From an uncultured Saprospiraceae bacterium (GTDB taxonomy: Bacteria; Bacteroidota; Bacteroidia; Chitinophagales; Saprospiraceae), in assembly GCA_937981555.1 (NCBI GenBank), contig CALJOK010000021.1, positions 31,527-95,526 of the forward strand: a DNA stretch of 64,000 nucleotides, read 5' to 3'. Below the pieces are notes generated by a model, which ran no database searches, was not told the origin of the DNA, and saw only the letters and a program-made list of their open reading frames with translations. The position numbers were made by a program, and so were the translations under genes. Positions 1-10,000 of the stretch are shown in pieces; the first letter of the stretch is position 1; every line of letters begins with the position of its first letter.

Positions 1-300
1 ATCGATCACCGTTCCATCATCTATCAAGTTAGGTAAAGGCTGACCAGTTGAAGAACCTACATAAATAATATGAGGACTGTTTTCAGTTATATCAAAATGG
101 ATTTCTTGTGGACCAAAGGCTTCGTTAGCACAGTTAATAGCTTCTCGTAATGAACCTATTCCTGCATCATTGGTATTCGTTACAGTTATAATTCCACCAA
201 CTACTTGGCAAGAAATCTCTGCTTTAATTTTTGAAGAAAAAAGAAAAAATACGGAGAAGAGACAGCAGTAAACTGCTGTTCGAGGCTTATAATATGTCAT
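1..300 (-). CDS. Secreted beta-helix/choice-of-anchor-type protein, N-terminal fragment
   Basis: The ATG is at 300-298 and the frame stays open to the window edge, giving 100 residues of an incomplete protein. After a short hydrophobic N-terminus (about residues 10-25, a likely signal peptide) comes the motif TNTNDAGIGSLREAINCAN. This is the hallmark opening of large secreted parallel beta-helix or polymorphic-outer-membrane-like proteins common in Bacteroidota, where the phrase 'GSLR-AI--AN' begins the first coil. The rest, including any T9SS sorting tail, lies outside the window, so the passenger's role cannot be told. Confidence 0.75.
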   Translation of the reverse strand, partial: MTYYKPRTAVYCCLFSVFFLFSSKIKAEISCQVVGGIITVTNTNDAGIGSLREAINCANEAFGPQEIHFDITENSPHIIYVGSSTGQPLPNLIDDGTVID

Positions 301-631
301 AGTTTTTGAGAATTTTAATTTTAAAGTATGCTTAAGTTATTAACTAACTAAAACATACTCATATATTTCTATTTGGCATTTGACAGGATTATTCTTTTCA
401 TATAATCTCGATTAAATTATATAAAATACTGACTACAAGGGCATTGTAAAGTATACGTATGATAGTGATTTTTGTAAAAATCAGAATTAAAGTTATATGG
501 ATTGTTTTTGCTAAGGGGAAAATTCTAGCTAAGGTTAGTAGTTGGCTTTCTAATTGATTAAATCAAAGATAGGGAAAAAATGCGGTAAACTAGATTGATT
601 TATATGGGAAAAGTTTTCAATTTATTAAACT
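301..631. other. Gene-free stretch between two minus-strand genes
   Basis: This 331-base stretch lies upstream of the beta-helix-type gene and downstream of the ankyrin gene. It is very AT-rich. I found no convincing reading frame, no strong hairpin and no clear TAnnTTTG-type promoter on the minus strand. It presumably holds the promoter of the secreted protein to its left. Confidence 0.4.
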
Positions 632-1282
632 TTATTTTGTTAGTAAATTTATTACTTCTGCAAAATCACCTTCTCTTGCAAAATCTAAAACTGACTTTCC
701 ATCTTCTGTTTTGGCATTTTTATCTCCGCCATTTTTCAAGAGTAATTCTACAATTTCAATTGCTCCATTATGTGCAGCTGAATGTAAAGCAGTAACACCA
801 CTTGATTGCTTGGCATTAACATTAGCTCCATTTTCCAATAAAATATTTACAATTTCAACTTGGCTAATTGCAGCAGCAGAATGTAGTGGTGCCACTTTAA
901 AATCATTGTTCGAGGCTATGTTTGGATCAGCTCCATTTTGCAATAAAAAATTCGCAATTTCTTTTTGACTAAAAAAACAACTTAATCCTAAGGCAGTAAA
1001 ACCATCAACTGCATATTGATTTAAAATCTCTGGCTGATCTGCCAAATGTTTTTTTACAAAATCTAATTTTCCAGCAGCGGCCGCTTCAAAAAAATCAAAT
1101 TCTTTTTTACTTCCTAACAATACATTTACAATATTATTTTTCCGATAATACATTGCGAGTAAAAGGACGGAAAGACCTTGCTCGGTTTTGGTATTTACCA
1201 ACAAAGGATTTTCAGAAAGTCCAGATTTGACGATTTCAATATTTCCTTCTTGAATCGATTGGATAAAAGTATCTTTGGTCAT
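632..1282 (-). CDS. Ankyrin repeat protein
   Basis: This is a 216-residue protein built almost wholly of ankyrin repeats (about six). The best ones are around residues 125-205, with the signatures APLHSAAA, TALHSAAHNG and IVELLLKNGGDKNAK. There is no signal peptide or membrane segment, so it is probably cytoplasmic. Ankyrin repeats mediate protein-protein contacts; no catalytic domain is present and the partner cannot be inferred. It stands alone, with a degenerate copy of a palindromic repeat just upstream of its start (1294-1347). Confidence 0.85.
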   Translation of the reverse strand: MTKDTFIQSIQEGNIEIVKSGLSENPLLVNTKTEQGLSVLLLAMYYRKNNIVNVLLGSKKEFDFFEAAAAGKLDFVKKHLADQPEILNQYAVDGFTALGLSCFFSQKEIANFLLQNGADPNIASNNDFKVAPLHSAAAISQVEIVNILLENGANVNAKQSSGVTALHSAAHNGAIEIVELLLKNGGDKNAKTEDGKSVLDFAREGDFAEVINLLTK

Positions 1283-1293
1283 ATGTTTTATTT

Positions 1294-1347
1294 TCGGCCG
1301 ATTTTAGTCGACCTTTTCTTTTAGATCTACTAAAATATATCGCTACG
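1294..1347. repeat. Degenerate copy of the palindromic repeat family
   Basis: Read on the minus strand, this stretch begins CGTAG, contains TTTAGTAGATCTAAAAG and continues into GGTCGACTAAAATCGG. Over about 37 bases it matches the left part of the repeat at 36858-36954 at roughly 73% by eye. The two arms (1294-1312 and 1323-1347) are partly complementary, so it can form an imperfect hairpin directly upstream of the ankyrin gene. It appears to be a shorter, decayed member of the same dispersed family. Confidence 0.4.
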
Positions 1348-1428
1348 TAAAACTAAAATAAAACTATATTTTGAAATGAATGTTATATTCAATAAAATTA
1401 TTTCCAAAATAAATTGTTATAAAATCAT

Positions 1429-1809
1429 ATGTCCAAAAGAGACCAAAATCTAAAATCCCTCCGTCCACTTATTCCAACTATCTCCGAAGAGAATATCACT
1501 ACCGATTCAGAGCATTTTCAGAATGTAACTTTACGTCCAATTTTGAAATTACAAGATGACTTATTGGTTCAGATTTTCCAGCAATACACAATCCACCGTA
1601 AGAACGTTTTCCAAAAACTTTCTCTTGAGAAAAAAATAGAATATATCGAAAACAGTATTCGTAAAGATTTAACTTTTAGGAGTTTATTGATTGGAACTGT
1701 GGTGGGACATTTTACGACTGAGGAATATCAAACCTATACTCAAAACGAAACTGAGCTACGAAAACGATTGATTAATATGCTAATCGAAAGAATCAAAAGT
1801 CATTGGTAA
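1429..1809 (+). CDS. Conserved Bacteroidota protein of unknown function
   Basis: This is a 126-residue soluble protein with no signal peptide. It has the pattern LRPILKLQ, then QIFQQYTIHRK, then IEYIENSIRKDL, then LIGTVVGHFT. I recognise this as a small family widespread in Bacteroidota, where it is sometimes labelled 'glyoxalase' without any glyoxalase fold being evident. The sequence looks all-helical with many charged residues. It stands alone between the ankyrin gene and the hydrolase gene. The function is not known and none is proposed. Confidence 0.75.
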   Translation: MSKRDQNLKSLRPLIPTISEENITTDSEHFQNVTLRPILKLQDDLLVQIFQQYTIHRKNVFQKLSLEKKIEYIENSIRKDLTFRSLLIGTVVGHFTTEEYQTYTQNETELRKRLINMLIERIKSHW

Positions 1810-1899
1810 CTATCCAACAAATCACACACACCAAACCAACTTAGATTATCATCTAACAATCGTATTTTCAACATAAAATAAAATTCCAACATTTATATA

Positions 1900-3336
1900 A
1901 TGAGTTATTTAGAAATCCTTCTACTTATCCTAGTCAGCATTTTGCCCTTTTATATTTCTATAAAAAAAGATGCTACCATCAATAAATATTTTGGAATATC
2001 AACTATCGCAATTTTAATTATACATGGAGTAATAAATGGTTTTAGATGGCAAATGATTCCGATTTATTTTTTGAGTTTGCTCCTCATTTTATGTCTTTTT
2101 AATAATTGGAAATACTTTAAAGGCAATTGGTTGAGAAAAATAGCAAGTGGTTTATTTTTATTTTTACTGCTTGGACTAGGATTTTTGTTGCCAACGATTT
2201 TGCCTGTTTTTGAATTACCAACTCCATCCGGAGAATATCAAGTAGGTTCAGAATATTTGCATTTAGTGTCAGATGAAGATGAGAACCTCACCGAGGAAAC
2301 TACCGATAAAAGAGAACTCATGATCAAGGTCTGGTATCCTGCAAAAATCAAAGATGAAGAAAAAGAAACCTATCTCAACGAAGGAGACCGGCAAGGATTT
2401 GCAGTAAAATATGGATTACCAAAAACCATTTTCAATTATTTAGATAAAGTCGAAACCCATACTTTTCAAAATCCAACGGTAGCTGATGGCAAATTCCCTG
2501 TGCTTATTTTTTCTCATGGTCAGTATTCCAAAGCAAGTGGATATTATGCCTTGATGGAAGAAATTGTGAGTCATGGATTTATCGTTTTAAATATAAATCA
2601 CACTTACGAAAGTGTAGGAACCTTATTTCCTTCCAAGGAAATTAAATTTTATTCAAAGGAATATGACCGAAAAAATAACAATGAGGAAATGGCTAGTATG
2701 GTCTGGGAAGCAATGGAAGTGTATAAAAATGCAACAGATGAAAACAAAAGAATTGAATCGGTCAATCATGTTTTAAAAAATTATTTTGCTGCTGAAATAA
2801 CTCATCGTTGGGCAAACGATATTGATTTAGTCGTTAACCAAATTCCAATTTGGGAAAATGCTACCTTCTTATCTAATCATATTGACTTATCTAAAATTGG
2901 TGTATTTGGTCATTCTCAAGGTGCAGCTGCTGCTGGTCAAGCGACCTTGAATAATCCAAAAATAAGTGCGGGAATAAATATCGATGGAGCACAATGGGGA
3001 AATATGATAGACACTTTTCTTTCCAAACCTTTTCTATTATTATCATCTGACTGGCCGGAGGATCATCCTAATTTTAACAAGTATGCTTTTAGAAATGAGA
3101 GTGCTTCGGATTTTTATCGAGGAAAAATTAAACATTCTGGACATTCAAGTTTTATGGATATTCCGTTTATGATTAATTCATCGCTGATTAATGAAGCTGG
3201 AGAAATTGAACCAGAACTGGCAATTGAAATTACTTCAAAAGTGGTCGTTGATTTTTTTAATAAATATTTAAATCTTGAGAAAACTAATTTATTAGAACTA
3301 ACAAATCAATACCCTGAATTAGAAATGAAAAAATAA
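1900..3336 (+). CDS. Membrane-anchored alpha/beta hydrolase, PAF-acetylhydrolase-like
   Basis: This 478-residue protein has three to four hydrophobic membrane segments in its first ~105 residues, followed by an alpha/beta-hydrolase domain. The nucleophile elbow GHSQGA places the serine at residue 339. D362 (in NIDGAQ) and H412 or H415 (in KHSGHSSF) are the likely acid and base. The oxyanion-side motif FSHGQYS also fits. This arrangement matches the platelet-activating-factor acetylhydrolase/dienelactone-hydrolase-like family, which cleaves short or oxidised acyl esters. The membrane-segment N-terminus is typical of bacterial members of this group. The substrate is unknown, and there is no operon partner. 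Confidence 0.8.
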   Translation: MSYLEILLLILVSILPFYISIKKDATINKYFGISTIAILIIHGVINGFRWQMIPIYFLSLLLILCLFNNWKYFKGNWLRKIASGLFLFLLLGLGFLLPTILPVFELPTPSGEYQVGSEYLHLVSDEDENLTEETTDKRELMIKVWYPAKIKDEEKETYLNEGDRQGFAVKYGLPKTIFNYLDKVETHTFQNPTVADGKFPVLIFSHGQYSKASGYYALMEEIVSHGFIVLNINHTYESVGTLFPSKEIKFYSKEYDRKNNNEEMASMVWEAMEVYKNATDENKRIESVNHVLKNYFAAEITHRWANDIDLVVNQIPIWENATFLSNHIDLSKIGVFGHSQGAAAAGQATLNNPKISAGINIDGAQWGNMIDTFLSKPFLLLSSDWPEDHPNFNKYAFRNESASDFYRGKIKHSGHSSFMDIPFMINSSLINEAGEIEPELAIEITSKVVVDFFNKYLNLEKTNLLELTNQYPELEMKK

Positions 3337-3461
3337 GGAAAATAAAATAACAATCAATTGGAACTAAAAAAGCAATCTCTTCTTTATGATGACGATACAT
3401 TGATATTAGAAATAATTCAATAAATTATTGCACTAATAGCAAATAGAAAACTTTAAATCAA

Positions 3462-4022
3462 ATGCTAGAATTCCCACAACTTGAAACAGCTAGATTAGTT
3501 TTAGGAAAAATCCCAATCGATGATATCTCTAAAATAATTGAATATGCTGGCAACAAAAAAATTGCAGAAAACACTTTAAACATTCCTCATCCTTACGAAG
3601 AGAAAGATGCTGTTTTTTGGATTAATAGTTCGAATCAAGGGTTTGAAAATAAAACTCAATTCACTTTTGCAATTCGATTAAAATCTACAAATGAATTTAT
3701 TGGTGGTATTGGATTAAAAATAAATACAAGATTCAATCGAGCTGAATTAGGATATTGGATTGCTGAACCATTTTGGAATAAAGGATATACTTCAGAAGCT
3801 GCACGTGCAATATTAAATTTTGGTTTTCAAAAATTAGATCTGAATAAAATTTATGCAACACATTTATTTGAGAATCCAGCATCTGGAAAAGTGATGATCA
3901 AGAATGGAATGATTAAAGAAGGGGAATTAATATATCATTATAAAAAAGGTGACACCTTTAAAAGTGTTATACAATACAGATTAACTAAAAGTGAATTTGA
4001 GGAAAGAAATGGCGCTGTTTAA
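3462..4022 (+). CDS. GNAT family N-acetyltransferase (RimJ/RimL-like)
   Basis: This 186-residue protein has the layout of ribosomal-protein-type acetyltransferases. It opens with LETARLVLGKIPIDD, followed by the substrate strand region, then AELGYWIAEPFWNKGYTSEA, which contains the acetyl-CoA binding loop in its RimJ-like form, then IYATHLFENPASGKVMIKNG near the end. It should transfer an acetyl group from acetyl-CoA to an amine, but the substrate cannot be told. The gene is monocistronic and ends at a strong shared hairpin terminator (4026-4066). The short AT-rich gap before it (3337-3461) holds only a ~21-codon open stretch that may be a gene remnant. Confidence 0.85.
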   Translation: MLEFPQLETARLVLGKIPIDDISKIIEYAGNKKIAENTLNIPHPYEEKDAVFWINSSNQGFENKTQFTFAIRLKSTNEFIGGIGLKINTRFNRAELGYWIAEPFWNKGYTSEAARAILNFGFQKLDLNKIYATHLFENPASGKVMIKNGMIKEGELIYHYKKGDTFKSVIQYRLTKSEFEERNGAV

Positions 4023-4025
4023 ATT

Positions 4026-4066
4026 AAAAAATCTGATGTGGATTAGAATACCCACATCAGATTTTT
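4026..4066. terminator. Bidirectional hairpin terminator
   Basis: There is a perfect 15-bp stem (arms 4026-4040 and 4052-4066) with a ~11-base loop and A/T runs on both sides. It lies between the convergent acetyltransferase and response-regulator genes and can stop transcription from both. Confidence 0.85.
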
Positions 4067-4077
4067 ATACTTATTTA

Positions 4078-4773
4078 TTAATCTCTCACATTTAAAATAA
4101 ATCCAACTTTAAATACATTTTCAATACTAATCTTTGGATCTTTTTTTAATAATTTTCTAATTCGAGAAATAAAAACATCGAAACTTCTTCCTAAAAAATA
4201 ATCCCGTTTTCCATAAATCTGTTCGACAGCTTCTTCTCTTTTTAAAATCCGATTTTGGTTGAGACATAATAATCGGAGCACTTCGTTTTCTTTTTCCGTA
4301 ATTCTTCGAGGCTCATTTTTATAGGAAAGCTCTTGGCGTTGATAATCAAAAAAGTAATCGCCCAATTCGAACTGAGTCGGTAATACTTCAGTTGGTTCGT
4401 CTTTTTGATGTCTTCTTAAAATTACTTTTAATCGACATAATAATTCTTCCTCATCAAAAGGTTTGGTGACAAAATCTTCTGCGCCAACTGCGTAACCTTT
4501 TAATTTATCTTCCTTCATTGAACGAGCTGTTAAGAATAAAAACGGAGTATCTTTTTTCTCCTTTTGAATTTGACTCGCCAAATTAAAACCATCCATTTCA
4601 GGCATCATCACATCTAAAATACAAATATCGAAATTATGCTTTTTAAAACTCGTCAAACCTGATGCACCATTTCTACAAAGTTTTACATTAAAATTTTGAG
4701 ACTCTAAAAACTCCGACAATAACATTCCCAAATTAACATCATCTTCTACTATTAAAATATTTTGATTTGACAT
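4078..4773 (-). CDS. OmpR/PhoB-family response regulator
   Basis: This 231-residue protein has a receiver domain (about 1-120) with the acidic pocket E10-D11-D12, phospho-acceptor D54 in LDVMMPEMDG, T82 and K104. A winged-helix DNA-binding domain follows (about 135-231), with NEVLRLLCLNQNRI and the recognition region SFDVFISRIRKLLK. It lies 79 bases downstream of a sensor kinase gene on the same strand and is almost certainly its partner. The pair resembles the RprX/RprY-type systems of Bacteroidota. Its targets are unknown; the divergent cysteine-rich protein gene at 6412 is an obvious candidate. Confidence 0.92.
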   Translation of the reverse strand: MSNQNILIVEDDVNLGMLLSEFLESQNFNVKLCRNGASGLTSFKKHNFDICILDVMMPEMDGFNLASQIQKEKKDTPFLFLTARSMKEDKLKGYAVGAEDFVTKPFDEEELLCRLKVILRRHQKDEPTEVLPTQFELGDYFFDYQRQELSYKNEPRRITEKENEVLRLLCLNQNRILKREEAVEQIYGKRDYFLGRSFDVFISRIRKLLKKDPKISIENVFKVGFILNVRD

Positions 4774-4852
4774 GTAGTATTTTTTTATTCTTAAATAAAT
4801 TTAAAACCGCATAGGTATATGACACCTACCTAACCTAGATCAAAACTTTCAC

Positions 4853-6139
4853 CTAAGAAGTATTTTTTGATGGTAAAAACAAATCGAATCGAGTTCCTTT
4901 ATTTATGTCACTAATCACTTTAATAAAACCTTGATGACGTTCCACGATCATTTTTACATACGCCAATCCTAATCCAAATCCTTTCTGATCATGAACATCT
5001 CCATTTTGTACTCTTTGGTATTTTTTAAAAACACCTTGTTGCTCTTTTTTACAAATCCCAATTCCGTTGTCTTCAAATTGAAAAAGAATTCCTTGGTCTT
5101 CCTTTTTCATTCTGATTTTAATTTCGGGAGTAGCGGAAGAATATTTCAAAGCATTATCTAGTAAATTTCGGAAAGCATTTCCTAAATGAAATTTATCACC
5201 CTCCAATTCTATATTTTCTTCATTGGAAAAAAACAATACATTTGCATTTTTTTCCTTGATCTGAATATCCATTCCTTCGATCACATTTTGCATCAACTTT
5301 TTAGGACACAAACTTTCTTTTTCCAATTGGTATTCTCCATTTTCTAATTTCGCTAAATGCAATACTCGTTCAATCTGATGTTTTAATTTCCCACTTTCGT
5401 CCTTGACTATATTAAGGTATTTTTGATGCGTTGGGTCAGTTGTTTTTTTTGCCAAAAGATTTCCAGCTAAAGAAATATTGGTCAACGGCGTTCTAAATTC
5501 ATGCGCCATATTATTGAAAAATTCTTTATTGATTTGCGCCATTTTTTTCTGCCTTAACAAAGTGTAATTAGCAAAAATAAAAACAGACGTGATAAAAAAC
5601 AAAATAAGGATGGAAGAGAAAAACATGAATTTTATTTTCCCAAAAATATAATCTCGCTTGTCTGGAAAAGTAATACTCATCACATAATCATCCGATTTTT
5701 CCAAAGGATTCAAAGCACATTGATAAGTGGGAAAAGTACCAAAACTATTGAAAGTTGTTGTTTCAATAATCTCCAATTTATAATCCATATCTATCGCATA
5801 AAATTCAAATGCTACCGCCAACGTACTATCCAAAGTGGTTCTTACAAAAGGTGTTTTTGATTCTACTTTGAACTCATCGCCATCTTGAAAAAAAGGAACA
5901 CAACCTGTTTCTTGTAGCAGCGGAGCACAACTCTTGGGAGATGTTGATGGACTACATTGTCCAAGAGGTTCAACGATGATATTTCCCGCTGCATAGCATA
6001 ACGCTAGGCGAACCTTTTCATCAAATTGTTCTTCGATTAATCGTTGCGAATCCGTCAGCCATTTGACTTGAAATGCGATCAACGCAATCAAAACTAAAGT
6101 AGAAGCGGCGATGACGTAAGATGTTCTGCTCGACTGCAT
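4853..6139 (-). CDS. Two-component sensor histidine kinase with cysteine-containing periplasmic domain
   Basis: This 428-residue kinase has a membrane segment at about residues 8-25, a periplasmic domain to about 168 and a second membrane segment at about 170-193. A HisKA domain follows with H213 in MAHEFRTPL, then a HATPase domain with N-, G1- and G2-type motifs (NAFRNLLDNALKYS, DNGIG, GFGLGL). The periplasmic part contains C48, C62, C71, C80 and C141, which is unusual for this family and suggests disulfide, metal or redox sensing. It is the first gene of an operon with the response regulator. It faces a divergent gene for a small cysteine-rich exported protein. Confidence 0.9.
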   Translation of the reverse strand: MQSSRTSYVIAASTLVLIALIAFQVKWLTDSQRLIEEQFDEKVRLALCYAAGNIIVEPLGQCSPSTSPKSCAPLLQETGCVPFFQDGDEFKVESKTPFVRTTLDSTLAVAFEFYAIDMDYKLEIIETTTFNSFGTFPTYQCALNPLEKSDDYVMSITFPDKRDYIFGKIKFMFFSSILILFFITSVFIFANYTLLRQKKMAQINKEFFNNMAHEFRTPLTNISLAGNLLAKKTTDPTHQKYLNIVKDESGKLKHQIERVLHLAKLENGEYQLEKESLCPKKLMQNVIEGMDIQIKEKNANVLFFSNEENIELEGDKFHLGNAFRNLLDNALKYSSATPEIKIRMKKEDQGILFQFEDNGIGICKKEQQGVFKKYQRVQNGDVHDQKGFGLGLAYVKMIVERHQGFIKVISDINKGTRFDLFLPSKNTS

Positions 6140-6275
6140 TAAGTTTATCTTTTTGAAAAAAATTAAAACTTCGGTAGGAGGATTTCAACTAATTCTTCTA
6201 CAAGAAAAGGATTATTCCTCTGTGATATTGGTGTTTAACAGCTTTTTAACAAGTGAATAACAGGTAAAAAACAGC

Positions 6276-6302
6276 TTGGCGTTAGTCTTGCGAATAACTT
6301 TG
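6276..6302 (+). promoter_or_regulatory. Candidate Bacteroidota-type promoter
   Basis: TTG at 6276-6278 is followed after 16 bases by TAACTTTG at 6295-6302. This matches the -33/-7 pattern (TTG, about 17 nt, TAnnTTTG) of the Bacteroidota primary sigma factor. It would drive the cysteine-rich protein gene with a leader of about 100 nt. Confidence 0.5.
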
Positions 6303-6411
6303 TTGAGTCATTTATTTTGTTTCGAAACATAATTTCCGGTAGCTCAGCGATTCTGAGTGTAACAGACTTTATTTCATAATCTAAAAGATAAAGTCAATAA
6401 ATTTTATTCTT

Positions 6412-6837
6412 ATGAAAAAAATATTCATCGCATTTACGTTGATTTTCTTGACTGCTAGTTTCTCTAATCAACTTCTCGCTCAGACAAAAACTTGTACACC
6501 TCAACAAATGGAAGCTTGCAAAAAAATCTGTGGAACAACGACTGTTGCTAATTGCACGACTGCTCAAAAAGCGGCTTGTCAAAAAGTTTGCAACAAATCT
6601 GCAGAAGCAAAAGTCGCTTCTTATGATGGTTTAAAAGTTCCAGCAATTACAGTTGCAAAGACTGCTACTTGTCAAAAGAAGATGGCTTCTTGTTCTCCTG
6701 CTTCGTCAGTTAAATTGACAAAAAATGAAAAGGCAAGTTGCATGAAAAATAAAACTAAGATAGTTAAAAATGAAGAGGAATTGGTTTCACCTGTTGCTCA
6801 AAAAGTTGTTTTAGAGGCTACGGCTTCTAATAATTAA
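6412..6837 (+). CDS. Small cysteine-rich exported protein
   Basis: This 141-residue protein has a clear signal peptide ending near LLAQT (residue ~24). The mature part holds nine cysteines in patterned pairs, with CKKIC and CQKVC as the centres of two similar units (C-x8-C-x3-C and C-x7-C-x3-C). CQKKMASC and a single later cysteine follow. The tail is rich in lysine, valine and alanine and no known enzyme domain is visible. It is transcribed divergently from the sensor kinase, whose periplasmic domain is also cysteine-bearing. This suggests a regulated envelope protein binding metal or forming disulfides, but that is inference only. Confidence 0.75.
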   Translation: MKKIFIAFTLIFLTASFSNQLLAQTKTCTPQQMEACKKICGTTTVANCTTAQKAACQKVCNKSAEAKVASYDGLKVPAITVAKTATCQKKMASCSPASSVKLTKNEKASCMKNKTKIVKNEEELVSPVAQKVVLEATASNN

Positions 6838-6862
6838 TTAGTAATTTTTGAAGTTTTGTCAG

Positions 6863-6893
6863 CCCATGTCGAGTTAATTGACATGGGTTTTTT
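6863..6893 (+). terminator. Rho-independent terminator of the cysteine-rich protein gene
   Basis: The stem CCCATGTC/GACATGGG (6863-6870 and 6880-6887) has a 9-base loop and is followed by six T's. It lies 26 bases after the stop codon. Confidence 0.85.
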
Positions 6894-7005
6894 GGTTTTA
6901 GAGCAGCGTGTATGTAGTCAGCCTTGTCATTTTTCTAATCGAGAAAAGAAGAATCAAAAAATGCTAGACGAAAAAACACTTTGCATCTAATTTTTATTTT
7001 TTTTG

Positions 7006-7054
7006 CAAAAAAAAATCGAATCAAAATTACAGAGTAATAATTTTGGTTCGATTT
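7006..7054 (-). terminator. Terminator of the giant adhesin gene
   Basis: A 17-bp stem with one G:U pair (arms 7013-7029 and 7038-7054) has an 8-base loop. Read on the minus strand it is followed by a run of U's. It lies just beyond the stop of the 1766-codon gene. Confidence 0.8.
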
Positions 7055-7086
7055 CTTTTTATTAAAAACGCCGCAAGTATTTTGTC

Positions 7087-10000
7087 TTATCTCAAGATCG
7101 TCACTCCACCTTTTAAAATAAGTCCTGCTGCAAAATCTAAGCGAAGAATATAATAATAAGTTCCTTCAGGAAGAGGTTTTCCATTTTGATTTGTTCCTCC
7201 CCAATCGTTGCTATAAGGTTTTGCTTCGTACACCACATCGCCCCATCTATTGAAAACGACTAGTTCATTATTGACATAATCGTTCGGGTTTTGAACTAAA
7301 ATATCAAAAACAAATACATCATTTAATCCATCATCATTAGGTGTAATCGTGTTAGTATTTTGTTGCAACAAACTATCGATTGGCAATGGATCTTTTACAT
7401 TAACTGTAATCGTAACTAATGAAGTATCACAGGCATCCAAACATATGTCTGAGCAAAATTCATATTCAAAAATTTCCGTTCCGATAAAATCTAAATTAGG
7501 CGCGTAATTAAAACCTCCGCCACCAAGATTACCAAGTGTTCCATTTGCCACACTTGTCAAAGCGGTAAATTGTCCTACTCCAACTATATCATTTATACTC
7601 ACATCAAAATCCAACACTTCATTTTCTAACATGGTGTAGGTATCATCATTGGTCACAGAAATTTCATCAACTGAAATAACCACCGTGTCAGAACTATATT
7701 CTGGACAACCCAAAGCAGAGAGTGTCCAAACAAAAATATTGGCGCCACTTTCTAAATTAGTTACTTCTGTCGTCGGACTTGCAGGGTCAGTTGGAATCGC
7801 ACTTCCAAGACTCAACCAAATTCCAGTAACATCAGTTGGTAAATTTCCTTCCAAATTAGTAGTCGATTCACAAATAGCTAAATCATCTCCAGCAGCTGCA
7901 AGTGGAAAAGAATTATCGAAAATAACTTCCACGTCAGTAGTTGCCGTACATCCCGTTTGATTATCTGTAACTAATAATGTATAAGTTCCAGGAGAAGTAA
8001 TTTGAGGCATTAATGTATCATCATCCATATCAATCATTCCGCCATTAGAAGCAGTCCAAAAGTAGGTAATGGTCGGTCCGGTTGAAGAGCCTGTTCCGTC
8101 TAAAAGAATTGAAATAACTCCACAATCTAAGTTAACAGGAGTAACTGCGATAGCATCAACAGATAGACTTGATATGACATCGACTTGAGCTGTAGAGAAA
8201 CATCCATTCGTAGTATCTGTAACGGTCAAGATATAGGTTCCAACTGCATCCACTTCAGTATTAAGATCCGTTTCAGTTCCTGTAACAATTGATCCAGTTC
8301 CAGTTGTTGTCCAAAGGTAGACGAAATCATCTCCCATTGAGGAACCGGAACCATCAAGGAAAATAGAAGTAGCAGTACAAGGTAATTCTATTTCCATTCC
8401 AGCATCGGCAGTTGGAGTTTCTGAATCATCTATTATTTCTAAACTAATCGTATCCGTACATCCTGTCACCGTATCCAAAGCAACGAACTCATAAATCCCT
8501 GCTGCATCAGCCTGAATCATTAATTGAGTTGGATCGGGAGAAGTAATATTTCCTCCCATCATTGCTGTCCAATTATAAATTACATCCATCGTTGAAGCAT
8601 TAACTGATGCTTCAAGGTTAACTAAGTCGGTCACACAATCAATATTCCCATCAGCCATGGCACTCGCCATTACCAAACTTGAATCAACTAAAACCAATGC
8701 CCCATCTTGGAATATACATCCTGTAATCGTATCAGTCACCCTTAAAGTATAAAATGCTTGTGCATTTACCATTGGCATAAATCCATCAGTTGTTCCAGGA
8801 ATATAATTTCCATTCGGCCCAGTCACCCATTCAAAAATTTGATTTGGTAAAAGTATAGTTCCAGATGCGTCAAGAGTAACGATTGGATTACTACAAGTAA
8901 TGTTACTGGTAAGGTCTACATCTAGAATCGGAACGTCATCCATTTCCTCAACAAAAACAGTAGCAGTATCTGCACATCCATTATCAATATTCGTAACACA
9001 CAACATATACGTTCCACCTATGTTGGCTTCCGCAATTAATTCATCTTCTCCAGTAACAACATTCCCATCTGTTGTTTTCCAAAAATATTCTACTCCCGCA
9101 GTTGTCGATCCTGTTCCATCCAGCATTACAGTTTCTTCGTCACAGTCAAATTCAACGGTATCCTGAACGACCATTGCGACTGGAGGAGTATTGTTAGAAG
9201 AAACAAATAATTGATCCGTAGCGGAACAATTACTATTAAGATTTGTGATCGTTAAAATATATGCACCAGGTTCATTCACCGTAGGCATTAAAGTATTTTC
9301 ATTTCCATCAATTACTACTCCTGAACCATCAGCAGCCACCCACTCAATTAAATACTCAGGTCCACTTGAAGAAACTAAAGACGCGTCTAAAGTAACTTCT
9401 GGATTGGTACACGTAATTGTTCCATTTGCTCCCGCTTCTACAATTGGATAGTCATCACTCTCTGTCACTAGCACCGTATCCATATTCATACATCCATTGA
9501 TTGTATCAGTAACTATGAGTAAATATTCACCCGTCGATGAAATGGAAGGAGTAAGTGTAGTTGGATTCCCTAATGCGTTTCCAGAAAGCGCTGTCCATTG
9601 ATAAATGTAATCAGTTCCAGTTGAAGAACCAGAACCATCTAAGTCAGTTGAAGTTTGTCCACAATCTAACACAATGTCCTCACCAGCATTGGCAATAGGT
9701 TCTACGATGTTTTGAAGGACTTCAATACTTGTCGAATCTTTACATCCATTATCATTATTAGTAAGTGTCAGTTGAAAAGTTCCTACTGCATTAATAATTA
9801 AATCACCTTGAGCATTAGCTCCTGCAATTGTTCCAGCAATTACATCCCATCCTAGAGTAATATTATTTCCGACAGGTGTTCCCTGTGATAATAAGATTTC
9901 AGGAAGTGAACAGGTCAAAATACCAGAAGCAACTGGATTAGGAATTGGAGCAATCGTATCCATCATAACTGTCATCGAAGAAGTCGCTGTACAATTATTG

